Positions 13,139 to 23,221 of a DNA stretch of 64,000 nt are shown here, one piece after another. Under the pieces are notes generated by a model, which had not been told where the DNA came from, made no database searches, and saw only the letters and a program-made list of their open reading frames with translations. How positions within the stretch are numbered: position 1 is the stretch's first letter; each line of letters starts with the position of its first letter. The position numbers were made by a program, and so were the translations under genes. Origin of the DNA: Vandammella animalimorsus (GTDB lineage: Bacteria; Pseudomonadota; Gammaproteobacteria; Burkholderiales; Burkholderiaceae_C); assembly GCF_002285265.1 (NCBI RefSeq), contig NZ_NSJB01000002.1, forward strand, positions 124,001 through 188,000, read 5' to 3'.

Positions 13139-13193
13139 CACACACATGTCCTTGCGATTCACGTTGCGACTCCTTGCACAGTGTGAACAACCC

Positions 13194-15248
13194 CTAGTTG
13201 CGCGACAGCGCGTCGATGGGGTTGAGGCGCGCCGCGCTGCGCGCCGGCAGAAAGCCAAACACGATGCCGATCAGCGATGAGCAGGCAAAGGCCCAGACCA
13301 TGGCCTGCACCGAGAAGACCAGCTGAAAGTCGCGGATCAAGCGCGCGAACAGCTCGCCAAAGGCCAGCGCGCAGCCAATGCCCAGCAGGCCGCCGAGCAC
13401 GCACACCAGCACGGCCTCGATCAGGAATTGCTGCTGGATGTCGCTCTGGCGCGCGCCCACGGCCATGCGCACGCCGATCTCGCTGGTGCGCTCGGTGACC
13501 GAGACCAGCATGATGTTCATCACGCCGATGCCGCCCACCAGCAACGAGATCACGGCGATCGAGGCCACCAGCAAGGTCATGGTGCGCGTGGTGCTCTCGA
13601 TGGTCTGGCGGATGGTGTCGGAGTTCATCAGGAAGAAGTCCTGGCGGCCGTGGCGCTGCGTGAGCAGTTGCGTGATGCCGGCCTCGGCCGCCTGCGAGGA
13701 GGCATCGTCGCGCACGCGCACGGTGATGGTGTTGACGTGGCTTTGCCCCGAGATGCGCCCCATGACCGTGGTGTAGGGCACGTAGACGGTGACGCTGCCC
13801 GAGTCCGGGTTGAAGCCCGCCGCCTGCGGCTGCAGCACGCCCACGATGCGCACCGGCACGCGGCCCAGCAGCAGCACCTGGCCGATGGGGTCGCGACCAT
13901 CGGCAAAAAAAGTCTTGCGCGTGTTGTCGTCGATCACCGCCTCCTGCGTGCGCGCATGCACGGCCTCGCGCCCAAACCAGCGTCCGGCCGCCAGCCGCAA
14001 GCCGCGCACCTGGAAGAACTGCTCGCCCACGCCGCGCACCTGGCCGCTGGACTCGACGTTGCCATGGCGCACGGTGGCCGCGCTGTTGACGCTGGGCGTG
14101 ACGCTGTCCACATAGCCTTGCTGCGCCAGCGCATCGGCATCGGCCGCCACCAGCGTGCGGATGCGGCTGGCCTGGCGATCGCCAAAGCCGCTGCCAGGGC
14201 GGATGTCGATGGTGTTGGTGCCGATGGAGGCGATGTTCTGCAGCACGGCGCGGCGCGAGCCCTCGCCCAGCGCCACCACCGAGACCACCGAGGCAATGCC
14301 GATGATGATGCCCAGCATGGTCAAAAAGGTGCGCAGCCGGTGCGCATTCATGGCCCGCAGTGCCATGTGCAGGGCTTCGCCCAGGCGGCCCAGCGCGGCC
14401 AGCGGCGCCGGGCGCGCTGCAGCGCGGGCCGTGGCAGGGGCAGCGGGGGCGGCCGCAGCTTCGCCCTCGCCCTCGCCCTGCCCCGCTGCGCCGCTGCGTT
14501 GCGGCGCATTGGGCCGGTCGCTGACGATTTGCCCGTCGTGGATTTCGATGATGCGCTGCGCGTGGCGCGCCACCTGCATGTCGTGCGTGACGATGATGAT
14601 GGTGTGGCCCTCATCGTGCAGCTGCGCCAGGATGCGCATGACCTCCTCGCCCGAGGCCGAGTCCAGCGCGCCGGTGGGCTCGTCGGCCAGGATCACCTGG
14701 CCGCCATTCATCAGCGCCCGCGCAATGGACACGCGCTGCTGCTGCCCGCCCGAGAGCTTGCCCGGCGGGTGCGCCGTGCGCTGGCCCAGGCCCAGGCGTT
14801 CGAGCAGCTGGTGCGCGCGCGCCTGGCGCTGCGCCGCCGGGGCGCCGGCGTAAATGGCCGGCACCTGCACGTTGTCCAGCGCGTTCAAATCGCCCAGCAG
14901 GTGGTAGCGCTGGAAGATGAAGCCGAAGTATTCGCGCCGCAGCTGCGCCAGCGCATCGGCATCGAGCTGCGCCGTCTCGCGCCCGTTGATGCGGTACACG
15001 CCGCGCGTGGGCTGGTCCAGGCAGCCCAGGATGTTCATCAGCGTGGACTTGCCCGAGCCGGACTGGCCGACGATGGCCACCATCTCCCCGGCGCGGATGT
15101 CCAGGTCGATGTCCTTGAGCACGGCGATCGTGCCCTCCCCGGCGGGGAATTCGCGCCGCAGCTGGCGCAGTTGCAGCAAGGGCGCGCCGGCGCTGGGCGC
15201 GGCCTGGGGGCGCGGGTTGGCAGCGTGCACCGGGCCAGCCCTCCTCAC
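13194..15248 (-). CDS. macB: MacB-type ABC transporter (fused ATPase and permease)
   Basis: A 684-residue protein with an N-terminal nucleotide-binding domain: Walker A GQSGSGKST, signature LSGGQQQR, Walker B VILADEPTGALD. After an Ala-rich linker (about residues 245-275) comes the MacB core with a first membrane helix, a large periplasmic domain and three C-terminal membrane helices, ending in RLNPIDALSRN. MacB drives mechanotransmission export of macrolides, lipopeptides or siderophores through a TolC-like channel. Its start overlaps the macA stop by four bases. Slightly longer than the roughly 650-residue family norm because of the N-terminal leader and linker. Confidence 0.93.
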   Translation of the reverse strand: MRRAGPVHAANPRPQAAPSAGAPLLQLRQLRREFPAGEGTIAVLKDIDLDIRAGEMVAIVGQSGSGKSTLMNILGCLDQPTRGVYRINGRETAQLDADALAQLRREYFGFIFQRYHLLGDLNALDNVQVPAIYAGAPAAQRQARAHQLLERLGLGQRTAHPPGKLSGGQQQRVSIARALMNGGQVILADEPTGALDSASGEEVMRILAQLHDEGHTIIIVTHDMQVARHAQRIIEIHDGQIVSDRPNAPQRSGAAGQGEGEGEAAAAPAAPATARAAARPAPLAALGRLGEALHMALRAMNAHRLRTFLTMLGIIIGIASVVSVVALGEGSRRAVLQNIASIGTNTIDIRPGSGFGDRQASRIRTLVAADADALAQQGYVDSVTPSVNSAATVRHGNVESSGQVRGVGEQFFQVRGLRLAAGRWFGREAVHARTQEAVIDDNTRKTFFADGRDPIGQVLLLGRVPVRIVGVLQPQAAGFNPDSGSVTVYVPYTTVMGRISGQSHVNTITVRVRDDASSQAAEAGITQLLTQRHGRQDFFLMNSDTIRQTIESTTRTMTLLVASIAVISLLVGGIGVMNIMLVSVTERTSEIGVRMAVGARQSDIQQQFLIEAVLVCVLGGLLGIGCALAFGELFARLIRDFQLVFSVQAMVWAFACSSLIGIVFGFLPARSAARLNPIDALSRN

Positions 15249-16444
15249 AGGCGCATGCCGCGCGGGCCGCTGGGGCGCATGGCCGCCGAGGGGCCCGAGG
15301 CATCGGCCACCACCACGCGCTCGCCCTCCTGCAGGCCGGCGGTGATCTCGGCCGTGATCTGGTTGTTCAGCCCGACCTGCACGCGCCGCGGGCTGCTTTT
15401 GCCATCGGCGCCGACCACGCGCACCGCATAGCTGCCATCGGCCGCGCGCTCGCCCAGCGCCGCAGCCGGCACGGTCAGCACGTCCTGCACCGCCGCCTGC
15501 ACGATGTAGACCTGCGCCGTCATGGCAATGCGCAGGCGGTGCTCGGGGTTGGGCACGTCAAACAGGCCGTTGTAGTAGATGGCCGCCGTCGTGCTGGCAT
15601 TGCTGGCGCTGGCGGCGGTGCTGGCGCTGCTGATCGACTCGGGCGCGGGCTCGACGGTGCGCAGCGTGGCCTCGTAGCGGCGGTCGGGCTCGCCCAGGAT
15701 GGTGAAGTACACCGGCTGGCCGGGCCGCACGCGCGTGACGTCGGCCTCGGAAATCTCGGCCTTGATGGTCATGGTGTCCAGCTGCGCGAGCACGACGATG
15801 GTCGGCGCCGACTGGTTGGCGTTGACGGTCTGCCCCTCCTTGGTGACGATGGCCACGACCTGGCCATCCATGGGCGCGACGATGCGGGTGTAGCCCAGGT
15901 TCAGCCGCGCGGTGTCGGCGCTGATCTCGGCCTGGGCCACGCGCGCCTTTTGCGACTCGATGTTGGCCTGCGCCACTTTGTAGGCCAGCTCGGCCGCTTC
16001 CAGGTCGGCGTGCGAATTGGCATCGGCCGCGCGCAGGCGGCGCTGGCGCTCGTAGGTGGACTTGGCCTGCACCAGCGTGGCGCGCTGCGCGGCCAGATCG
16101 GCGCGCGCCGTGGTCAGGGCCGCCTCGGCATTGCGCAAGGCGTTTTGCTGCGTCAGCGAGTCGATCTCGGCAATCAACTCACCGGCCTTGACGTTCTGCC
16201 CCAGCTGCACCGCCAGGTGCTTGACCTGGCCAGAGACCTGCGCGCCCACATTCACCTGCTGCAAGGCTTCGAGCTTGCCCGAGGCCAGCACCGTCTGCTC
16301 GATGCTGCCGCGCGCCACCGCCGCGGTGACGTACTGCGGGGCGGCGCTGGCCGCCAGCCGCTGCTGGCGCACGGCCCAGCCCAGCCCTACCAGTAGTAGC
16401 AGCATCAGCAGCCACAGCCACCAGCGCCTGTTCTTTTTTTGCAT
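15245..16444 (-). CDS. macA: MacA-type periplasmic adaptor (membrane fusion protein)
   Basis: A 399-residue membrane fusion protein starting MQKKNRRWWLWLLMLLLLVG, a single N-terminal membrane anchor. It has a split lipoyl domain (VNVGAQVSGQV and TRIVAPMDGQVV) around a coiled-coil hairpin rich in Ala, Gln and Arg (about residues 95-175), then beta-barrel and membrane-proximal domains. ATG 16444 begins the anchor; upstream in-frame starts are not supported. It links MacB to the outer membrane factor, and the three genes form one operon in the order macA-macB-OMF. Confidence 0.92.
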   Translation of the reverse strand: MQKKNRRWWLWLLMLLLLVGLGWAVRQQRLAASAAPQYVTAAVARGSIEQTVLASGKLEALQQVNVGAQVSGQVKHLAVQLGQNVKAGELIAEIDSLTQQNALRNAEAALTTARADLAAQRATLVQAKSTYERQRRLRAADANSHADLEAAELAYKVAQANIESQKARVAQAEISADTARLNLGYTRIVAPMDGQVVAIVTKEGQTVNANQSAPTIVVLAQLDTMTIKAEISEADVTRVRPGQPVYFTILGEPDRRYEATLRTVEPAPESISSASTAASASNASTTAAIYYNGLFDVPNPEHRLRIAMTAQVYIVQAAVQDVLTVPAAALGERAADGSYAVRVVGADGKSSPRRVQVGLNNQITAEITAGLQEGERVVVADASGPSAAMRPSGPRGMRL

Positions 16445-16784
16445 GGTCGTGGTTTCAATCGTGGCAGCGGCGGCCGTGCAGGCGCAGCCGCCGCTGTGTT
16501 CTTGGACGTTTTGGGGATTTTTGCTGCTTGCCCTGCGCAGCGGCGCCATTGTGGCGCGCCCACGGCGCACGGCATTTGAGCGCCGGGTAAACCGCAGGTA
16601 AAGCGCCCAGGGCGGCTCGGCCCTGCGCGAGAGACTTGTTCAGCGTTGCCCTAACCCCAATGCCGCCCTTGGTCAAAGCGCCACACCATGCCGCGCGCCA
16701 TTACCATGCCGCAGGCCGGCGCGCCCGTCCGAAGATCCAGGCCAGTGCAGCCTTTTCCATCAACGATTTGTGGAGACCACCGCC

Positions 16785-17288
16785 ATGTCCCTGTACCCCC
16801 ACATCATGGTGCCCATCGACGGCACGGACACATCGCTGTGCGCCATAGCCCACGCCAAGGCCATTGCCAAGGCCTTCGGCAGCACGGTGCTGGTGCTGTA
16901 CGTGGTGGACCCTTACCCATTCACCGGCATCGGCACGGATCTGGCCTATGGCCAGGCGCAGTACGTGGCCGAATCCAGCGAGCAAGGCCAGCAGGCCCTG
17001 CAGCAGGCGCGCGCCGAACTCGAAGCCGAAGGCCTGGCCGTGCAGACCCTGTCGCTGGAAGGCTCGATCGTGCAAAACACCATCTCCGATGTCGTCAAGG
17101 AGCGCGGCATCTCGCTGATCATCATGGCCTCGCACGGGCGCTCCGGGCTGGAGAAATTCCTGCTGGGCAGCACCACCGACCGCGTGCTCGGCTCGGTGCA
17201 AGTGCCGGTGATGGTGGTGCGCAAGAGCGCCGATGAGCCAACCGCCCCAGCCAGCGAGGCAGCGCCCGTGCCCATGCCGCCTTGTTAG
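16785..17288 (+). CDS. Universal stress protein, UspA family
   Basis: A 167-residue single-domain UspA protein. It starts MSLYPHIMVPIDGTDTS and contains the ATP-binding run ASHGRSGLEKFLLGST followed by VPVMVVRKS. Members of this group bind ATP and are induced by stress or growth arrest. A GGAG site nine bases before ATG 16785 supports the start. The short C-terminal tail is rich in Ala and Pro. Divergent from macA. Confidence 0.92.
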   Translation: MSLYPHIMVPIDGTDTSLCAIAHAKAIAKAFGSTVLVLYVVDPYPFTGIGTDLAYGQAQYVAESSEQGQQALQQARAELEAEGLAVQTLSLEGSIVQNTISDVVKERGISLIIMASHGRSGLEKFLLGSTTDRVLGSVQVPVMVVRKSADEPTAPASEAAPVPMPPC

Positions 17289-17305
17289 GAACTTCCCCCC
17301 CGCGA

Positions 17306-17330
17306 GAGCGCAAAGTGCACAACATGCTCT
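17306..17330 (-). repeat. 25-bp intergenic repeat, right copy (inverted)
   Basis: The reverse complement matches 11666-11690 at 23 of 25 positions. It follows the universal stress protein stop by 17 nt. Just beyond it, CCCCGGC 17336-17342 and GCCGGGG 17349-17355 form a hairpin without a T tract. The 265-bp space up to the DUF808 gene shows no other clear feature. Confidence 0.75.
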
Positions 17331-17553
17331 GCTCACCCCGGCAACCGCGCCGGGGCGTTGAGCGGACTTTCAAGGCCATCCCTGTCAAGGTCTGGGCGCG
17401 CTGCCCAAATTGCAGGCAGCCCAGCCCCCGCCATAGGGCCATCCCAAAACCGCCGACATCTTGTCCACAGCCTTATCCCCGGTCGATGGGGATGAACTGC
17501 AGGCCATTGTCCGGCGCAAGCCAGGCGCAGCCGCCAAGCCTTTGAGCCGGCGC

Positions 17554-18495
17554 TCAGCGCCCGCGGCCCAGCAGGCGCTTGACGCCCATCACCACCGCCA
17601 CGATCAGCAGGCCGGCCACCAGGCCCACCAGGCCATTGCCCAGGGTGTTGACCCACAGGCTTTCGGGGTTGCCCGTCCACTGCTGCGCCAGGCGCTCGAT
17701 GGCGTGGTGCACAGACTTCAGGCCATGCACGAGAATGCCGCCGCCGACCAGGAACATGGCCGCCATGCCGACGGCGGAGAGGGTTTTCATCAGCCAGGGC
17801 GCGGCCCAGAGAATGGCCTTGCCCAGCGCCTGGCGCCAGGCTTGGCGCCGGCTGGCCAGCCACAGCCCCAGGTCATCGAGCTTGACGATGCCCGCCACCA
17901 GCCCATAGACCAGCACCGTCATGGCCAGCGCCAGCACCGACAGCACCAGGGCCTGCTCGGCAAAGGCCCGGCCTTCGACCACGCCCAGCACGATGGCCAC
18001 GATCTCGGCCGAGAGAATGAAATCCGTGCGGATCGCGCCCTTGATCTTGGCCGCCTCGTCCAAGGGCGGCTCGGCTTGACCCTGGGCATGCGCGTCGGCG
18101 TCGCGGTGCAGCCAGCGGTGCAGGATTTTCTCCGCCCCCTCGAAACACAGAAAAGCGCCGCCGAGCATCAGCAGCGGCGTGATCAGCTGCGGCAAAAAGG
18201 CGCTGATGAGCAGCGCCGCCGGCACCAGAATCAGCTTGTTGATCAGCGAGCCCTTGGCCACGGCCCAGACCACTGGCAGCTCGCGCTCGGAGGCCACGCC
18301 CGTGACCTGCTGTGCATTCAGCGCCAGATCGTCGCCCAGCACGCCGGCGGACTTCTGCGCCGCCACCTTGGTGAGCACGGCCACGTCATCGGCCATGGCC
18401 GCGCCCTTGCGCGCCGCCACCTTGGTCATCACAGCCACGTCGTCCAGCACCGTGGCAATGTCGTCGAGCAAGGCCAGCAATCCCGCAAACGCCAT
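17554..18495 (-). CDS. DUF808 (YedI-like) inner membrane protein
   Basis: A 313-residue protein beginning [20 protein letters not shown], followed by two similar repeats of DDVAVxTKVAA. The sequences [12 protein letters not shown]-like (here [12 protein letters not shown]) and [13 protein letters not shown]-like (here [12 protein letters not shown]) are typical of DUF808/YedI. Several membrane helices follow in the second half. The function is unknown. The GGAGGGG site just before ATG 18495 supports the start over the upstream TTG. Confidence 0.88.
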   Translation of the reverse strand: MAFAGLLALLDDIATVLDDVAVMTKVAARKGAAMADDVAVLTKVAAQKSAGVLGDDLALNAQQVTGVASERELPVVWAVAKGSLINKLILVPAALLISAFLPQLITPLLMLGGAFLCFEGAEKILHRWLHRDADAHAQGQAEPPLDEAAKIKGAIRTDFILSAEIVAIVLGVVEGRAFAEQALVLSVLALAMTVLVYGLVAGIVKLDDLGLWLASRRQAWRQALGKAILWAAPWLMKTLSAVGMAAMFLVGGGILVHGLKSVHHAIERLAQQWTGNPESLWVNTLGNGLVGLVAGLLIVAVVMGVKRLLGRGR

Positions 18496-18580
18496 GAAAC
18501 CCCTCCCCAAAAGCCCGCGCGCATTGGCGCAGGCGGCGTGAAAAACCCGTTATGGTAGCGGTTTGATCAGGAGAGAGCGC

Positions 18581-19144
18581 ATGGGCAACCGATTGAGCAC
18601 CATCACCACCCGCACCGGCGACGACGGCAGCACCGGCCTGGGCGACAACACCCGCCTGTCCAAGGCCAGCGCGCGCATCCATGCCATTGGCGAGGTGGAC
18701 GAGCTCAACTGCCACATCGGCCTGCTGCTGTGTGAGGAGCTACCCGACGACGTGCGCCAGCTGCTGCAGGCCGTGCAGCATCAGCTGTTCAATCTGGGCG
18801 GTGAGCTGTCCATGCCGGGCTACCAGCTGCTGCAGGACGAGGCGCTGGCCGCGCTGGATGCGGCCTTGCCGCAGTACAACGCCCAGCTGCCGCGCCTGAA
18901 GGAATTCATCCTGCCAGCAGGCAGCCGCGCTGCTGCCCAGGCCCATGTATGCCGCACCGTGGCGCGCCGCGCCGAACGCGCCGTGGTGGCGCTGGAAGCA
19001 GGCGGCGAGACGCTCAACCCCGGCCCGCGGCGCTATCTGAACCGGCTCTCCGATCTGCTGTTCGTGCTGGCTCGCCACCTCAACCACAACCATGGCGCGG
19101 GCGAGGTGTATTGGCAAAGCCAGCGCCTGCAACAGCAGTCCTGA
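18581..19144 (+). CDS. Cob(I)yrinic acid a,c-diamide adenosyltransferase, PduO type
   Basis: A 187-residue trimeric PduO-type ATP:corrinoid adenosyltransferase, which transfers the adenosyl group of ATP to cob(I)alamin. Motifs are the N-terminal TRTGDDGSTGLGDNTRLSK and the C-terminal RRAERAVVAL and YLNRLSDLLFVLAR, which build the ATP and corrinoid sites. ATG 18581 has an AGGAGAGA site. No other cobalamin genes are nearby, so it probably serves salvage. Divergent from the DUF808 gene. Confidence 0.93.
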   Translation: MGNRLSTITTRTGDDGSTGLGDNTRLSKASARIHAIGEVDELNCHIGLLLCEELPDDVRQLLQAVQHQLFNLGGELSMPGYQLLQDEALAALDAALPQYNAQLPRLKEFILPAGSRAAAQAHVCRTVARRAERAVVALEAGGETLNPGPRRYLNRLSDLLFVLARHLNHNHGAGEVYWQSQRLQQQS

Positions 19145-19160
19145 AGAACGGTCTGCACGA

Positions 19161-19183
19161 ATCGCAGCGCCTGGCGCTGCGAT
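19161..19183. terminator. Perfect palindrome between convergent genes
   Basis: ATCGCAGCGCC, a T, and GGCGCTGCGAT form 11-bp arms around one base. It lies between the convergent adenosyltransferase and thioesterase genes. A bidirectional transcription stop is plausible, although no T tract follows on either strand. Confidence 0.4.
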
Positions 19184-19190
19184 GCCAAGC

Positions 19191-19610
19191 TCAGCGATTC
19201 AGGATCGCCATGGTCAGGCGTGAGATGCAGGCCATCTTGCCGGCCTCATCGACGATCTCGATGTGCCAGACGTGGGTGCTGCGGCCAATGTGGATGGGTC
19301 GCGCCGTGCCGGTGACCCAGCCCGAGGTGACGGCCCGCAGGTGGTTGGCATTGATCTCCAGCCCCACCACGTTGCAGCCCTCGGGCGAGGCGTAGTAAGC
19401 GGCCTGCGAGCCCAGGGTCTCAGCCAGCACCACGCTGCAGCCGCCATGCAGCAGGCCAAAGGGCTGCTTGGTGCGCTCGTCCACGGGCATGCGCGCCTGG
19501 ATGAAGTCATCGCCCAGCGCCAGCACCTCGATGCCCAGATGGGACACGGCCGTATGGGCGGCGGATTGGTTGAGCAGTTCGACGGAGATGGGCTTTTTCC
19601 AGATCGGCAT
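19191..19610 (-). CDS. Hotdog-fold acyl-CoA thioesterase (PaaI/EntH-like)
   Basis: A 139-residue single hotdog domain. The catalytic region reads FGLLHGGCSVVLAETLGSQAA (HGG and the acidic residue in AET), as in the EntH/YdiI/MenI group of thioester hydrolases. C-terminal strands HVWHIEIVDEAG complete the fold. Substrate cannot be inferred; no menaquinone or siderophore genes are nearby. It is convergent with the adenosyltransferase gene. Confidence 0.85.
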   Translation of the reverse strand: MPIWKKPISVELLNQSAAHTAVSHLGIEVLALGDDFIQARMPVDERTKQPFGLLHGGCSVVLAETLGSQAAYYASPEGCNVVGLEINANHLRAVTSGWVTGTARPIHIGRSTHVWHIEIVDEAGKMACISRLTMAILNR

Positions 19611-19734
19611 GGCACAGGGTCAGGGCGGGCAAAAAACGGGGCGATTCTAGGGCCTGGCTAAGGCCTGTGATGCGTCTTGCGCCCCGCGCGCAGCCGCCCG
19701 CCTGACCGCGCCGTGCGCTTTCATGGCGCTGGCT

Positions 19735-20502
19735 TCATGGCTGCGTGACAAAGCCCTGATCGCTCAATTTCATCTGCTCGACATCGAGGCCAAAGCTTTT
19801 GAGCGCCTGGCGCGCATCGTCGCTCACGGCCTGGACGGAGTAGCCCTGCGCGCCCTGCTTGGCCTGCTCGTAGCCGTGCTGGGCCAGGGTGGCAAACCAG
19901 TACAGCGCCTCGGCCACGCGCTGTTTTTGCGCATCGTTCATGCTCTGGATGTCGGCCACGCCTGCCATGCGCTGCTGGATTTGCCGGTGCACGGCGGCGT
20001 TTTGCGCATCCGTGGTGTTGGCGCCCTGCACGATGCCGTAGTGCACCATCAGCCAGGTGGTCAGCGCGGTGCCCAGGTCGTGCATGGCGTAGCCCTGCTT
20101 TTTCAGCTCGGGCTCCAGCAAGGCCACCAGGTCGATCTTGCCGAAGGCGTCGCGCAGCGCCTGCTCGCCCTGCGCATCCAGTGCGCCACGGCTTTTGCCC
20201 AGATTCACCAAATGGCCGATGACCTCATCGCGCACCTGCGCGCTCAATGCCGGCGTGTAGGTGTAGCCCGTGTTGCTGGCCGGTGCCGCCGCCGGCGGGG
20301 GCGTGGGCGACGAGAGCGCGCCGCCCACGGCGCGCAAGGCGTCCTGCGCAGCGGCGTCGAATACGCCCGCAAAGCCCCAGCTGGCGGCGGGCTGGGCCAG
20401 CCCCACGGCCAGCGCCAGCGCGCCCAGGGCGCGGCGCTTGTTGGCCCAGAAAGAGCGCGCCTGAACGGCCAGGCGCCCCCACGTCGTGCATTGGATCGGC
20501 AT
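19735..20502 (-). CDS. Hypothetical secreted protein
   Basis: A 255-residue protein with an N-terminal hydrophobic stretch (about residues 26-45, after RRALGALALAVGLAQPAASW), probably a signal peptide. A Pro/Ala linker (about 65-78) leads to a helical domain with LMVHYGIVQGANTTDAQ. ATG 20502 is supported by GGAG nine bases upstream. I do not recognise the family with confidence. It may resemble DUF6683-type exported proteins. Confidence 0.65.
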   Translation of the reverse strand: MPIQCTTWGRLAVQARSFWANKRRALGALALAVGLAQPAASWGFAGVFDAAAQDALRAVGGALSSPTPPPAAAPASNTGYTYTPALSAQVRDEVIGHLVNLGKSRGALDAQGEQALRDAFGKIDLVALLEPELKKQGYAMHDLGTALTTWLMVHYGIVQGANTTDAQNAAVHRQIQQRMAGVADIQSMNDAQKQRVAEALYWFATLAQHGYEQAKQGAQGYSVQAVSDDARQALKSFGLDVEQMKLSDQGFVTQP

Positions 20503-20933
20503 CAATCAATCTCCCTTGGTGCGGCATGGCGTTGCAATGGTTTGTCCCGAGGCTGCCGCCGCCATGCCCTGGCGCCCCCGGCCCCCGGAAGCCGGGGCCT
20601 GCGCAGTATAGGGACGGCGGCCGGCGTCGCCGAAGCGGGCCATGCTTCCAAATGCAACGCGGCCACGGCCGCCTGGCCTTGCCCGGCCCCTGCGCCGCCC
20701 CTGGCAGGCACAGGCGCAGCCGCGCCGCAGCAAGAGGGCCGCGCCATGCCCGCCTACAACGCCCCGGCATCGCACTGCGCCAATGCCTGACCAGCAGGCG
20801 CGCAACATTTGCTTTCACTTGAACGCTTGAGCGCCTGCGCTGCCATAGCCACGAAAAAGAGCACAGCGCGCATGGACGCCGTGCTCCTGATCAAGTTTGG
20901 GCTCAGAGGCCTTGTTCTTCGGTGTGCGCCCGA
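20503..20933. other. Intergenic region without a gene (431 bp)
   Basis: The only coding-length frames are overlapping, low-complexity GC-rich artefacts. The space holds a GC-rich hairpin at 20580-20599 (CCCCGG, AAG, CCGGGG) and the metK terminator at 20854-20886. No recognisable promoter was found. Confidence 0.6.
20854..20886 (-). terminator. Rho-independent terminator of metK
   Basis: On the minus strand GAGCAC (20886-20881) pairs with GTGCTC (20864-20859), extended by GCG/CGC, and is followed by a run of five T (20858-20854). It lies about 50 bp after the metK stop codon. Confidence 0.75.
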
Positions 20934-22121
<1,188 letters not shown>

Positions 22122-22230
22122 AAAAAAACTCCTTTCGTTGGCAGTGGTTCTGATAGGCGTTTGCCTGAAACCACCCTCGGCAAAGGAGTCCGGGCGAACG
22201 CTTTAGCAGCATTGTTTTCAGTCGCCCTGC
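22122..22230 (-). promoter_or_regulatory. Structured metK leader sequestering the ribosome binding site; candidate riboswitch
   Basis: On the minus strand ACTCCTTT (22189-22182) is the exact complement of AAAGGAGT (22135-22128), which contains the Shine-Dalgarno site seven bases before ATG 22121. Nested inside are GTGGTT (22174-22169) with AACCAC (22149-22144), and AGGC (22166-22163) with GCCT (22158-22155). A second stem upstream pairs GGGCGA (22227-22222) with TCGCCC (22197-22192). Such coaxial stems closing over the ribosome binding site are typical of translational riboswitches, and SAM would be the obvious ligand for metK. It does not match the SAM or SAH riboswitch classes I can recall. 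Pairings are seen; the regulatory role is inferred. Confidence 0.6.
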
Positions 22231-22299
22231 AAGTTGCTCTTTAACTCAGCGACCGATCCCAAAAAGGGATCCAAGCAGGCGATTGTAGCCCCGTCTTTC

Positions 22300-23190
22300 A
22301 TGTTCTTTCTCCTGCGCACGCTCTCCTGGCTGCCCGCCCGCCTTTTGCAGGCCCTGGGCTGGCTGCTGGGCTGGCTGGTCTTTCTGGCTTCGCCAACGTA
22401 CCGGCGGCGTTTCATCGACAACGCCGCGCAGGCTGGCTACCGCTTCGCCCAGGTGCGCGCCGCCGTCGGCCATGCCGGGCGCATGGTGGCCGAGCTGCCC
22501 AAGGTCTGGCACGGCCCGCCTGTGCCCGTGGCCCTCGATGCGCAGGCCCAGCGCCTGCTCGACGAGATCTGGCCCATGCCGCAGGGCGTGTTGTTCATCA
22601 CCCCACACATGGGCTGCTTCGAGCTGTCCTCACAGACCGTGGCGCAATACTGGGCGCAGCGCTGGGGCACGGCGCGCGGGCCGCTGACGGTGCTGTACCG
22701 CCCGGCGCGCCAGGCCTTTCTGGCGCGCATGCTGCAGACCGTGCGCAATCGCCACGGCCAGCAGGCCGTGCCCACCGACATGAGTGGCGTGCGCGCGCTG
22801 CTGCGCCGCCTGCGCCAGGGCGGTGCCGTCGGCCTGCTGCCCGATCAGGTGCCGCCCTGGGGCATGGGCGAATGGGCCGATGTGTTCGGCAAGCCGGCCT
22901 ACACCATGACCATGGCCGCGCGCCTGATCCAGCAGACCAGGCCCATCGTGGTCATCGCGCGTTGCGAGCGCCTGCCCTGGGGCGCAGGCTACCGCCTGTA
23001 CCTGGAGCCGCTGGATTTGGACGCCAGCGCCAGCCAGGCCGCGCTGGTGCAGCAGATCAACCGCGCCGTCGAGGCGCAGATCCGCGCCTGCCCCGAGCAG
23101 TACATGTGGGGCTATGCCCGCTACAAGGCCCCGCGCGGCATGCCCGCCGATGCCGTGCAGCCCCAATCGCTGGAGGATTTGCAAGCGTGA
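22300..23190 (+). CDS. LpxL/HtrB-family lysophospholipid acyltransferase, first copy
   Basis: A 296-residue inner membrane acyltransferase. It begins MFFLLRTLSWLPARLLQALG with an N-terminal membrane anchor. The catalytic HX4(D/E) motif is ITPHMGCFE, with LLPDQVPPWGMGE further on. The family adds secondary acyl chains to lipid A from acyl-ACP. It is followed 31 bp later by a paralogue, so the two probably attach different chains. ATG 22300 lies close to the divergent metK leader. Confidence 0.85.
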   Translation: MFFLLRTLSWLPARLLQALGWLLGWLVFLASPTYRRRFIDNAAQAGYRFAQVRAAVGHAGRMVAELPKVWHGPPVPVALDAQAQRLLDEIWPMPQGVLFITPHMGCFELSSQTVAQYWAQRWGTARGPLTVLYRPARQAFLARMLQTVRNRHGQQAVPTDMSGVRALLRRLRQGGAVGLLPDQVPPWGMGEWADVFGKPAYTMTMAARLIQQTRPIVVIARCERLPWGAGYRLYLEPLDLDASASQAALVQQINRAVEAQIRACPEQYMWGYARYKAPRGMPADAVQPQSLEDLQA

Positions 23191-23221
23191 GCGCCCGCCC
23201 ATCTCGCCAGGGGCTGTGCTG

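Noticed and set aside
22128-22189. metK leader as a known SAM-II, SAM/SAH or SAH riboswitch
   Set aside because: The conserved cores of these classes, as far as I can recall them, are not present; only the general logic of a hidden ribosome binding site is shared.
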